Positions 55,346 to 63,634 of a stretch of 64,000 bases of DNA are shown here, in pieces. The position numbers and the translations under genes are program-made. Numbering within the stretch: the first letter of the stretch is position 1; the number at the start of each line of letters is the position of its first letter. The notes under the pieces were generated by a model. The model was not told the origin of the DNA. It searched no databases and was given only the letters and a program-made list of their open reading frames with translations. Source of the stretch: Ruegeria haliotis (GTDB lineage Bacteria > Pseudomonadota > Alphaproteobacteria > Rhodobacterales > Rhodobacteraceae); the NCBI RefSeq assembly GCF_013377785.1, contig NZ_JABXWT010000018.1, positions 1-64,000 of the forward strand. The letters run 5' to 3'.

Positions 55346-56395
55346 TCAGTCTTTCGTCACACTCTTTGGGGCATCGATGTGCAGGGACTGCATCCAGCCT
55401 TCGACCACATTGTCAGCCGTTACGGTTACGGCCGGTGCGACCACAAATGGCGGTACGTCCTGATCCAGCAGATCAAGGATTGCAGCAGCGGCCATCGCGC
55501 GGCCCAGCTCATAGGCTTCATCCGCCACAATCGCGGCTACGTTGCCACCACGCACCATGTCCAACGCTACAGGTTCTGAGAGATCGAGTGTGACCATCTT
55601 GGTGGTTGTGTTGCCATTGGCGCGCAGCGCGGCCAGAACCCCCTCAGCCGGACCAGCCCAAGTGACATAGATTCCACCGATATCCGGGTTGCGCAGCAAC
55701 ATCGCGTTGGCGATGTCTTCGGCGCGGGCCGGATCGCTGATGCCTTGCTCCGCTACAATCGAGATGTCGGGATAGTCATTTTCAATGGTGGTCTTAAAGG
55801 CGTTGTCGCGCTGGTTGGTCACGTAGTATGCGGCGTCATGATAGATCCAGCCAACTGTGCCTTTGCCACCCATGGAGGCGGCCAGTGCGTCAGCGGCTTG
55901 CTTACCCATCTGAAACAGATCGTCGGTGACGATGGCGGCATAGTCGGCAGGGTGTTCGTAACCAGAAGGCAGGTTCGACAGGAAGACTAGCTTAACGTCA
56001 TTGTCGCGGGCTTCCTGAAATGCGGCCGCAGATGTCACCGGATCAAGCGGCAACGAAAGAATAATGCTGGGGTTTTTGGTCAGTGCCGTTTCAATGTCGC
56101 TACGTTGTTTGGCCGCGTCAAACCCAGCGCTCGTGGTTGCCACGACTTCGATACCCGCCCGAGCCAGTTCATCCGTCGCACCGGCGGTCACCGCATTCAC
56201 AAAGTCACTCTGGTCATGCCAAAGCAGGGCTGCTGTATGACCGCCCGCGCGGATGACCTCCAGATCGGCCTCAGCCACCATCACTGATGCGGACGGAGTC
56301 GCCGTCTCTCCCTGAGGTCCGACGGTTTCGGCCAAAGCGGACGTCGCAAATGCCAGCGCCGCCCCTACAGCCAGTTGGGTTATGTAGCGTTTCAT
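55346..56395 (-). CDS. sugar ABC transporter periplasmic substrate-binding protein, paralogue B
   Basis: A 349-residue protein with signal peptide (MKRYITQLAVGAALAFATSALA). Core motifs parallel paralogue A: TAALLWHDQSDFVNAVTAGATDELARAGIEVVATTSAGFDAAKQRSDIETALTKNPSIILSLPLDPVTS, VKLVFLSNLPSGYEH, GTVGWIYHDAAYYVTNQRDNAFKTTIENDYPDISIV and NPDIGGIYVTWAGPAEGVL. Differences in the ligand-lining loops (LSNLPSG versus IDNAVNG) suggest a related but different ligand. AGGAGG precedes the ATG. Two tandem binding proteins for one permease is unusual. Confidence 0.9.
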   Translation of the reverse strand: MKRYITQLAVGAALAFATSALAETVGPQGETATPSASVMVAEADLEVIRAGGHTAALLWHDQSDFVNAVTAGATDELARAGIEVVATTSAGFDAAKQRSDIETALTKNPSIILSLPLDPVTSAAAFQEARDNDVKLVFLSNLPSGYEHPADYAAIVTDDLFQMGKQAADALAASMGGKGTVGWIYHDAAYYVTNQRDNAFKTTIENDYPDISIVAEQGISDPARAEDIANAMLLRNPDIGGIYVTWAGPAEGVLAALRANGNTTTKMVTLDLSEPVALDMVRGGNVAAIVADEAYELGRAMAAAAILDLLDQDVPPFVVAPAVTVTADNVVEGWMQSLHIDAPKSVTKD

Positions 56396-56410
56396 GATTT
56401 TCCTCCTGGG

Positions 56411-57661
56411 TTAATCGATAGTTCCGCAATACCGCACCATGAACAGCGCAAAGGCGCGGATCGCAGCGAGGTATTCTTCAACGGAGATGCATTCTTCGAA
56501 CGTATGGGCGACGCTGATGTCACCCGGAGCGCAATAGACCGCCGGACAGCCGATCTGGTCCACCAGAAATGGGTTTTCTGACCAGTAGGGTGCGCCCCCA
56601 ATCTCACCTCGCCGGCCAAACGCCTCCTGCACGCAAGCCCCCAGAGCCACTGCATCCGGGTAGTCAGAATCGATTTCAACCGGTGACCCGCCCAGCGAAT
56701 GGTCGCGTCCTGCGGGGTAAGTGATGTTGACCGTGATACCGTCTTGCAAATCAGAACAATTGACGGCGTCTTCGAACGCCCGTGCGGTGTCTTCAAGGTC
56801 TTCGCCCGGACGCAATTTACGGATCAGTGACAGCCTGCATTCGCCGGGAACGGCGATGTATCCGCCACCATTAATGTCGGTGACAAGAATATTGGATGCC
56901 CCAACCAGATCATGCTTCGGACCTGCTGCCAGATCTTCTTCGTGACGCCAAATGGCCGAAAGCACCTGATGCGTGGCTTTCAAGGCGTCGACACCCTTTT
57001 CCGGCGTACCGAAATAAGCGGATTTCCCGGCAATGGTGATCTCGGCGATAAAGAACCCGATTTGCGCCGTGTAGACATCCAGCCGGGTCGGCTCGACGTA
57101 GACGGCAAAATCAGGCGTGGCTATCTGACCCGCCTTGACCCGCCGCACCAGATCCGCGGCACCAGAGCTCACCCCGGTGCCCGGTTCGCCACTTTCCTCA
57201 TCTCCGATAAAGGCAAAAGAAACGCTGCCCTTCAGCTGAATGCCCGCTTGGTTCAAGAGGCGCACCGCCGCCAGAGCCGCACAAATTCCGCCCTTAAGAT
57301 CACAGGCTCCGCGGCCCCAGATCTTGCCATCAATCACAGGTGCTCCGAACGGGTCTTCCCGCGCGGCCCCGGCCCATTTTTCAGCCCATCCACGGACATG
57401 CACTGTATCAGTATGCCCAACAAACATGAGCGTCGGACCATCGCCTGATCCTGTCTTTTGCCCCCAAACATTCGGTCGGCCAGGCAGAAAATCACCACGG
57501 CCCGGATCAAGGCCTATGTCAGTCATTTCATCTATCAGAAGCGCGGCGAAATTCGCCTCATTTCCGGTGACGCTTTCCCGTCCAAGTGCACGCTGAAGCA
57601 ACAGGACATCCGCTTCGGCATTCTGGGACGCGCTCAACCTGTCATTCAAGGGGCTGCTCAT
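56411..57661 (-). CDS. M20-family metallopeptidase/deacylase (ArgE/DapE-like)
   Basis: A 416-residue dizinc amidohydrolase. LMFVGHTDTVHVRGW near 78 gives the first His-x-Asp, GRGACDLKGGICAALAA near 117 the bridging Asp, FAFIGDEESGEPGTG near 150 the catalytic GluGlu, YVEPTRLDV near 190 another ligand and VAHTFEECISVEEYL near 385 the last histidine. It hydrolyses an amide bond in an N-acyl or peptide substrate. ATG 57661 overlaps the ROK stop (ATGA). It may release an amino acid or sugar amine from the imported compound. Confidence 0.88.
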   Translation of the reverse strand: MSSPLNDRLSASQNAEADVLLLQRALGRESVTGNEANFAALLIDEMTDIGLDPGRGDFLPGRPNVWGQKTGSGDGPTLMFVGHTDTVHVRGWAEKWAGAAREDPFGAPVIDGKIWGRGACDLKGGICAALAAVRLLNQAGIQLKGSVSFAFIGDEESGEPGTGVSSGAADLVRRVKAGQIATPDFAVYVEPTRLDVYTAQIGFFIAEITIAGKSAYFGTPEKGVDALKATHQVLSAIWRHEEDLAAGPKHDLVGASNILVTDINGGGYIAVPGECRLSLIRKLRPGEDLEDTARAFEDAVNCSDLQDGITVNITYPAGRDHSLGGSPVEIDSDYPDAVALGACVQEAFGRRGEIGGAPYWSENPFLVDQIGCPAVYCAPGDISVAHTFEECISVEEYLAAIRAFALFMVRYCGTID

Positions 57662-58872
57662 GCTGCACCCTCCTGAAACGTTTCAATCTCTGGAGGAGGC
57701 ACCACGATATTCGCCCCGGGCAAGTCGCGGGCAAACAGCGCGATGTGCAGGCGTGACAAGGCGACCGCAGTCCCACCGGCCAAAGCAGCGTGATTGCCCA
57801 AAACCGACGCTTCGACGGGAATGGAACGTGGAAAATTGCGCGCAATCTCCTGCTCGATCATGCGGATTAGCTCTTCGCGCGCGCCAATAGATCCGCCGAT
57901 TACAACACAATTCGGGTCGATCACTGCTGCAATGGCACCAATGGTGCGGGCGATATAACTGGCAGCTGTCTGTAGCACCTTTGCGGCGGCCTCTTCACCC
58001 GCCACAAAGGCGTCAAAAATCTCTGGAACGGTCTTTTGCATACCGGTTTCTTGCTGGTAACCGCCCACAATCGCTGAAGTCGCGGTAACGCGCTCCAAAG
58101 CGCCCACTTTCAGGCTCTCTGGTTCTGTGGGATCTGCACCAAACGGAATGAACCCGACCTCGCCAGCGCCGCCCGTGGCACCCCGCACCAACTGGCCGCC
58201 AATGACGACACCGGCACCGATGCCCGTGCCGATCGAGAGAAAGACGAGATCATCCTTGTCGCCCTGATGCGTCATCCAATGCTCTCCGAGCGCCGCAAGG
58301 TTCACGTCATTTTCGACGATCACCTCAATGCCGAGCCTTACGCGCAGAAGTGAGGAAAAATCGATCCTGTCGATACCGATAATGTTTGGGGCCAGATTTA
58401 TATGGCCGGTTTCCAGATCCGGCACGCCAGGAACACCAATCACTGCAACACGAATCTTGCTCGGTGCAATTCCTAGATTGCTTGTGGCCCCGTTCACCAT
58501 GCGCGCGATCTGATCGACCACTGCTTCGCCACCGTCTTTGCAGGTTGGTTCAGCGACTTCGGCCACAACTGCGCCCGACAGATTGCATAGTGCGACGCGG
58601 ACCTTGGTGCCGCCAAGATCAACGCTAGCCACAAGCGCGGCATCAGGCACGATCTCATAAACCACTGCGCGACGCCCAACATTGCCCTCAGTTCGACCGA
58701 CGGTCTGAACCCAGCCGTCCTCTTCCAGTGAAGATACGATCTCGGACACTGTTTGCTTGGAGTACCCGGTCATCTTAGCAACGCTCGCACGCGAGATCGG
58801 ACCATACGTCGTGATTGCCTGCACAATGTTGCTTAATGTCATCCGGCGCGAAAGGTTTGTCGGGTTCGCCAC
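57658..58872 (-). CDS. ROK-family transcriptional regulator (XylR/NagC-like)
   Basis: A 404-residue ROK protein with an N-terminal winged helix: TLSNIVQAITTYGPISRASVAKMTGYSKQTVSEIVSSLEEDGWVQTVGR (residues 11-60). The ROK domain follows: VASVDLGGTKVRVALCNLSGAVV near 82, ENDVNLAALGEHW near 188, and GAGEVGFIPFG near 235. The zinc motif CxCGxxGC and the preceding histidine are missing (VGFIPFGADPTEPE), so it is probably not a sugar kinase. GTG 58872 has GAGGA upstream. First gene of the operon, with a perfect operator ahead of it. Confidence 0.87.
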   Translation of the reverse strand: MANPTNLSRRMTLSNIVQAITTYGPISRASVAKMTGYSKQTVSEIVSSLEEDGWVQTVGRTEGNVGRRAVVYEIVPDAALVASVDLGGTKVRVALCNLSGAVVAEVAEPTCKDGGEAVVDQIARMVNGATSNLGIAPSKIRVAVIGVPGVPDLETGHINLAPNIIGIDRIDFSSLLRVRLGIEVIVENDVNLAALGEHWMTHQGDKDDLVFLSIGTGIGAGVVIGGQLVRGATGGAGEVGFIPFGADPTEPESLKVGALERVTATSAIVGGYQQETGMQKTVPEIFDAFVAGEEAAAKVLQTAASYIARTIGAIAAVIDPNCVVIGGSIGAREELIRMIEQEIARNFPRSIPVEASVLGNHAALAGGTAVALSRLHIALFARDLPGANIVVPPPEIETFQEGAA

Positions 58873-58883
58873 AGCATTTCCTC

Positions 58884-58910
58884 ATTAGTTCGTCAACTAA
58901 CCGAACTAAT
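58884..58910. promoter_or_regulatory. ROK-type operator
   Basis: ATTAGTTCG (58884-58892) and CGAACTAAT (58902-58910) are perfect 9-bp arms with a 9-bp spacer, and a nested TTAGTT-CGTC-AACTAA palindrome sits inside. This is very close to TTAGTT-AACTAA patterns of ROK repressors such as XylR. It lies 12-38 bp upstream of the ROK start. Confidence 0.75.
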
Positions 58911-59214
58911 AGATATTGACTGATGAGTCAAGAGTGTAGGCAATACGCTTGATCCACGGCGATAGAAGAATTGAGCTTCCTTTACCTCAACCTAAGTAGC
59001 GCAGTGCAATACGGCCCTAACCGGACAATGGTGCGTTCTTCAACGCCGCGATACAGCTTCCTATTAGCGGACCTTCACCTCAAGAGGCTTACCTGCCTCC
59101 AGCACGGCTGATGCTCGTATACGCCCTATGATTGCCCCAATAAAAGCTTGCCAAGACACAAAAAATTCTCATTTATTGAGATAATGCGTCACTAAGTGAG
59201 AGAATCTAGCTCAT
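58911..59214. other. divergent promoter region between ROK and IclR operons
   Basis: About 300 bp. It holds the ROK-operon promoter on the left and the IclR operator on the right, and otherwise no gene or strong repeat. Confidence 0.4.
59167..59201. promoter_or_regulatory. probable IclR operator
   Basis: TCTCA-TTTAT-TGAGA (59167-59181) is a perfect inverted repeat, followed at 59189-59201 by the related TCACT-AAG-TGAGA. The two similar dyads lie 14-48 bp upstream of the IclR start codon. Confidence 0.5.
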
Positions 59215-59973
59215 ATGCATCTCGACCGGCTGATCAACATATTGGAAACTATCGCAGTTGCAGGGCGGCCCGTGACGGTCGCAGAGTTGCAACGAGCAAC
59301 GAGCTTGCCAAAGCCTACTTGCTACAGACTCATTCAATCCCTTGTTGAACAAAAGCTGATTGATGTGCCCTCCGACGACGGGAAATATATCATTGGGGAG
59401 CGGATGATCCGCATCGCATTACTTGGAAAGTCAGATATTGATGCCAGACGTTGCGCGACTCCTCTTATGCGTGCTGCTGCCACAAATTTTAATGAAACGG
59501 TATTTCTTGCCCGCTTTCGCGACAGCAAGGTTGAAATTATCCACGTCGAAACTCCGGACGACCCTTCGCGGGCTTTTATTCACCCAGGTCTTGGGGTGCG
59601 GCCGATGCACGCTTGCTCTTGTTCCAAAGCCATCGCAGCTTTTGCGGAGACTGCTTTCCAGGAAACAATACTTGCAGGTAGTCTTAGAGAATACACTGAA
59701 TATACCAAAACTTCCGCAGAAGGTTTGCGACGCGAATTCGCAGACATCGTAAAACGCGGGTTCGCCGATTGCGATCAGGAAATCGACATTGGCATCTCCA
59801 GTGTTGCCGCACCAGTATCCATAGGAAACATCGGAGCCACATTCAGCATTGGCGCAGTTGGCCCCATTCGTCGATTTGGAACCGAATACCGTATGGAAAT
59901 CGGCAAAAAACTAGTGGGCCTGTCAGAAAAAGTCAGTGGGGCCATCCAATTATGCAACGTAGCAAAGGTGTGA
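59215..59973 (+). CDS. IclR-family transcriptional regulator
   Basis: A 252-residue IclR protein. The winged helix is HLDRLINILETIAVAGRPVTVAELQRATSLPKPTCYRLIQSLVEQKLIDVPSDDGKYIIGERMIRIAL (residues 2-70). The C-terminal GAF-like domain includes VFLARFRDSKVEIIHVETPDDP, PMHACSCSKAIAAFA near 133, and FADCDQEIDIGISSVAAPVSIGNIGATFSIGAVGP near 185. It reads in the same direction as mtoX and starts 82 bp before it, so it likely controls mtoX and itself. Confidence 0.88.
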   Translation: MHLDRLINILETIAVAGRPVTVAELQRATSLPKPTCYRLIQSLVEQKLIDVPSDDGKYIIGERMIRIALLGKSDIDARRCATPLMRAAATNFNETVFLARFRDSKVEIIHVETPDDPSRAFIHPGLGVRPMHACSCSKAIAAFAETAFQETILAGSLREYTEYTKTSAEGLRREFADIVKRGFADCDQEIDIGISSVAAPVSIGNIGATFSIGAVGPIRRFGTEYRMEIGKKLVGLSEKVSGAIQLCNVAKV

Positions 59974-60055
59974 CGATACACACACTAATTTGGCCCTTCA
60001 GGCCCAATCAAATGACCTCGGAAAGGGGCAATCATCGCAACAAGGAGGAATAACA

Positions 60056-61456
60056 ATGAACTTAAGGCCCGATCCGACATTTCACGCTTCGCCAAAACTT
60101 GCGATGCAAGCGCCGGTGGAAAACTACGCGTTTACAGTAATGCTCAGTCCGGATGGATTGCAATCTGATGGCATCGCAGTGGTCGATGTTAAGGTAGGCT
60201 CCGACACATATGGTCAAATCGTTCACCAAGTTATTGTTCCCAACAAAGGTGATGAATTCCACCACTTCGGTTGGAACGCCTGCTCGTCTTCGCTTTCGCC
60301 GCTCACCGGTCATGCCTTCCTTGAGCGTCGCTATTTGATTGTCCCCGGCATTCGTTCGTCACGCATCTATGTGATTGATGTGAAGGAGCCATTGAAAGCT
60401 AAGATTCATAAAACGATTGAGCCGGAAGAGCTGTTTGAAAAAACGGGCTATTCCCGCCCTCATACGATTCATTGTGGTCCAGAAGGGATCTATGTGTCCT
60501 GTCTTGGTGGCGGTGGTGCGGATGGGACCGATGGCCCTCCAGGCATCTTCATCATGGATTGCGAAACATTTGAAATCATTGGCCAATACGAAATGGATCG
60601 TGGCAAGCAAGACAAGCACTATGATTTCTGGTGGAATCTACCGCAGGATTACATGGTCAGTTCCGAATGGGGATTGCCGCCTCAATTTGAGAACGGCGTT
60701 GTGCCCGAAGACCTTCTGTCAAACAAATATGGTCATTCAATCCACTTTTGGGATTTGCGCGCACGAAAAAACATACAGACCATGGACTTTGGTGAAAACT
60801 ATCAGATGGCTTTGGAAATCCGCCCGGCGCATGACCCAACCAAGTCTTATGGATTCTGCGGTGTTGTCGTGGATACAACCAATCTGCAAGGGGCCATTTT
60901 CACGTGGTGGCGCGATGATGATGGGGTTTGGCAGTCCAAAAAAACCATCACTATCGACCCTCGGCCCGAGAAACCGGAAAACCTACCGCCTTTGTTGCAA
61001 GGGTTCGAGGCAGTCCCTCCGCTGGTAACAGACATCGATTTGAGCCTTGATGACAAATATCTCTATGTCGCGTGCTGGGGTTTAGGAGAAATGCATCAAT
61101 ACGATGTATCTGATCCAATGAACCCGGTTCTGGCTGGTAAGGTCGAACTTGGCGGGATCGCGCGGGGTGCTAAGCATCCCAATGGCGAGAACTTTGCCTA
61201 TGGGCCGCAAATGGTCGAGATCAGCCGCGATGGGAAACGCATTTATTGGACAAACTCGCTTTATTCCACCTGGGATGACCAATTCTATCCCGATGATGAA
61301 GGTGGACAGATGGTCATGGCTGATGTTGGCGAAAACGGAGGGCTGACCTTGAATAAAGATTTCTATGTCGATTTCCCCAAGGGCCTGCGGTCGCATCAGA
61401 TCAGACTGGAAGGCGGGGATTGTTCAACTGACAGTTTCTGTTACCCGTCAGCTTAA
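60056..61456 (+). CDS. mtoX: MtoX-like methanethiol oxidase (selenium-binding protein 56 family)
   Basis: A 466-residue SBP56/SELENBP1-family protein. Landmarks: DEFHHFGWNACSSS near 70, YLIVPGIRSSRIYVIDV near 92, HTIHCGPEGIYVSCLGGG near 138, SEWGLPPQFENG near 203, YGHSIHFWDLRARK near 225, VTDIDLSLDDKYLYVACWGLGE near 325, SLYSTWDDQFYPD near 400 and SHQIRLEGGDCSTD near 445. The human CSSC motif reads CSSS here, and no signal peptide is visible, unlike the periplasmic enzyme of Hyphomicrobium. GGAGGA precedes ATG 60056; the frame to 59990 is leader. It oxidises methanethiol in known members; copper-maturation genes are not next to it. Confidence 0.83.
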   Translation: MNLRPDPTFHASPKLAMQAPVENYAFTVMLSPDGLQSDGIAVVDVKVGSDTYGQIVHQVIVPNKGDEFHHFGWNACSSSLSPLTGHAFLERRYLIVPGIRSSRIYVIDVKEPLKAKIHKTIEPEELFEKTGYSRPHTIHCGPEGIYVSCLGGGGADGTDGPPGIFIMDCETFEIIGQYEMDRGKQDKHYDFWWNLPQDYMVSSEWGLPPQFENGVVPEDLLSNKYGHSIHFWDLRARKNIQTMDFGENYQMALEIRPAHDPTKSYGFCGVVVDTTNLQGAIFTWWRDDDGVWQSKKTITIDPRPEKPENLPPLLQGFEAVPPLVTDIDLSLDDKYLYVACWGLGEMHQYDVSDPMNPVLAGKVELGGIARGAKHPNGENFAYGPQMVEISRDGKRIYWTNSLYSTWDDQFYPDDEGGQMVMADVGENGGLTLNKDFYVDFPKGLRSHQIRLEGGDCSTDSFCYPSA

Positions 61457-62128
61457 GTGATGTCCGATGCTGCTTCGATGACAGCCCTTTGGTGGGCTGT
61501 CATTTTTTCTGGTCTCTATCATGGGATCAATCCTGGAATGGGTTGGCCTCTTGCTGTCTCCGCAGCCCTGATGGAAAGCAAACACAGCGCTTTGCCAAAA
61601 GCGCTTGGCATGCTTGCTACCGGGCATTTTCTAGCAATGATTGGCATTTTGTTACCGTTCTCGCTGATGATGTTTCTGGTGCGGTGGGAGGTCGAACTCC
61701 GCGTGGTGGCGGGGCTTTTGGTTATCGCAATGGGTATCTATCTGCTGATAAACCGACGACACCCGAAATTCCTAGCGCGCGTACATCCTGCCCGTCTTGC
61801 ATTGTGGTCTTTCTTAGCCGCCATGGCACACGGGGCGGGATTAATGTTGGTTCCGATTTTCCTGGGCATGTGTGCAGTCGGAGCCGATGATGTGGGCCAT
61901 GCCGCCGCTCAGTCGCTTATGGGAAGCAACGTTGTAACCGCATTTGTAGTTGCGGCCGTCCATACGTTGTCAATGACGCTGGCAGGTGGAATGATCGCAG
62001 TGGCGACCTACCGCTGGCTTGGGCTGAAATTTCTTTCAAAAACGTGGTTCAACTTGGATATCGTCTGGGCGTTAAGTCTAGTCTCTGTAGGTGCATTTGG
62101 TCTGTACTCAGCTCTCTTTGTGCATTAA
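61457..62128 (+). CDS. integral membrane protein downstream of mtoX
   Basis: A 223-residue protein with about six helices. The first periplasm-facing segment has a histidine-containing YHGINPGMGWPLAVSAALME, and later AHGAGLMLVPIFLG and HTLSMTLAGG occur inside helices, reminiscent of metal or sulfur-compound transporters such as NicO or TauE-like proteins, but I cannot assign a family. GTG 61457 directly follows the mtoX stop; ATG 61460 is the next codon. It is plausibly an accessory for copper supply or a transporter for methanethiol-related compounds. Confidence 0.7.
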   Translation: MMSDAASMTALWWAVIFSGLYHGINPGMGWPLAVSAALMESKHSALPKALGMLATGHFLAMIGILLPFSLMMFLVRWEVELRVVAGLLVIAMGIYLLINRRHPKFLARVHPARLALWSFLAAMAHGAGLMLVPIFLGMCAVGADDVGHAAAQSLMGSNVVTAFVVAAVHTLSMTLAGGMIAVATYRWLGLKFLSKTWFNLDIVWALSLVSVGAFGLYSALFVH

Positions 62129-62230
62129 CGCATCCTCGCGAATACGAACGACAGTAATTGGAAGAAATATTGCCCCGCTAAATTCAAATGTCCGCTTTTA
62201 TTACAACGGAACAAGAATTCTGCGACCGCA

Positions 62231-62287
62231 GCGAATGCCGGCTTCCCGCCCATTCTGTTGAGAAGCAACGTGTTGCTGACGCAGAAA
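62231..62287. repeat. dispersed repeat shared with 25653-25709
   Basis: Degenerate copy of the element at 25653-25709, about 55 bp, located between the membrane protein gene and insertion-sequence debris. Confidence 0.5.
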
Positions 62288-62321
62288 GGGTTCGTCTGAA
62301 CAGAGTGGAATGCCTTTCTGG

Positions 62322-63076
62322 TCAGGCTTTTCGCGTTTGCTGCGGTGCGGGAAAGATCTTGGCCAATTTGCGGAGGTTTTGGGCGGTGGCAGCAAGGAGG
62401 AATTCGTCATTTGCGCCGCATGGACCGCGTAATCGCAGTCGGCCAAGATCAAGAATGCGTTTGAGGTGAGCGAAGAGCATCTCGACCTTCTTTCTGAGTT
62501 TCATCGAGATGTCGTATTGCTTGGTCTTGGCCCCTCTCGTGCATTTAAACATGCACTGCCGGGCAGTGGATGTTGCGGGCGACTTGGCGGGCGTCTTCGT
62601 GTTCTTCCCGGGTGATCTTGCGTGCATCGCGTTGGGACAGCATTTGGCTTTGGATGGGCAGGCCTGGCAGACATCTTTCAACGCGCGGTAGCCGGACCGT
62701 GCCCTTGCCAGTTGGCCCTCGGTTTGGGTCAGAATAGTTGCGGCGGAACTGCTTGAGTTCCTGGCCCTCAGGGCAAATGGACTGATCGTTCTCTGCATCC
62801 CACTCGAAATCCGCCCGCGTCCAGCCGTCGCTCGGAGCGGATGCCGAGGCAATAGCCGCCCAGCAGCATCCGGATCAGCAGTTCAGGATCGACTGATGGA
62901 CGACCGGTGTGGCTGTAAAAATCCGCGAGATGCGCTCGAATGCTGTTCAGATCAACAAAGCGATCAATCGACCGAAGCAGGTGATCTTGAGGAACGTGGT
63001 CCTCCAACGAGAACTCATAGAACCGCGACGATTGCGCTTCCTGCCTCGGTCCGATCATCGCCAATCCTCCCGCCAA
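62322..63076 (-). pseudogene. decayed IS1182-type transposase
   Basis: The N-terminal part (63076-62821) encodes FYEFSLEDHVPQDHLLRSIDRFVDL and GRPSVDPELLIRMLLGGYCLGIRSERRL, matching the start of IS1182-family transposases. It then jumps directly to the C-terminal third (ADFEWDAEND, ELKQFRRNYSDPNRGPTGKG, YRALKDVCQACPSKAKCC, TKQYDISMKLRKKVEMLFAHLKRIL and GPCGANDEFLLAATAQNLRKLAKI), with at least two frame changes. Roughly 200 residues including catalytic positions are missing, and a GTGCAT-GTTTAA-ATGCAC palindrome is inserted near 62540-62560. Not functional. Confidence 0.8.
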
Positions 63077-63323
63077 TGGAAGAATTGAATCAGCAGTTCA
63101 TGCGTCGATCAAGGAAGAGTTTTTCAACAAAATGAGCCATTCTGCGGAAAAAAGTCGTGTTGCGAACGCCGATTACGACGGTTTAGGTCCCCTGCCCTCC
63201 CACAGCTTTGCGTTGGTTGGGACAAGCACAAAGCTTTTGCATTCGGGCTTTTGAAGTTCCACGGATTGGATCGGCTTTTGGATAAGGTCGCTACTCTTCG
63301 CGGAGCATAGTGTTTCGCTTCCA

Positions 63324-63625
63324 TCAAGTGGCCGCCCATAGGCAGGAAATTGGAGTCGCAAACATGTTGTCTGCGAAAGGCACAACCTGATCGTGGTCGT
63401 AAAGAACAAGCCCTTGAACAAATTTTTCTCCACACGCTTCGGCCAATTTGCGCATCCCGGAAAGGTCACTGGCAGAAACAGTCGCGGACGATTTCACCTC
63501 GATCCCGACGATCTCTCCACTTCTGTTTTCCAAAACGATATTCACCTCGGGATCTGTTGCAAACTTTCGACCATTGACCTTCGTGGCGATAGCGCTTGTG
63601 TGGCAAACAGCATTACCCAGTTGAA
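63324..63625 (-). pseudogene. C-terminal remnant of a DUF4143-type ATPase gene
   Basis: The minus-strand frame reads TKVNGRKFATDPEVNIVLENRSGEIVGIEVKSSATVSASDLSGMRKLAEACGEKFVQGLVLYDHDQVVPF, the nuclease-like end of AAA/DUF4143 proteins, with the GIEVKSS core. The N-terminal ATPase part is missing and the 5' side runs into the IS6-type element, suggesting that insertion cut the gene. Confidence 0.7.
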
Positions 63626-63634
63626 GGTTGGTCT

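Noticed and set aside
57658-58872. Sugar kinase role for the ROK protein
   Set aside because: It has a DNA-binding domain and lacks the ROK zinc motif and its preceding histidine.
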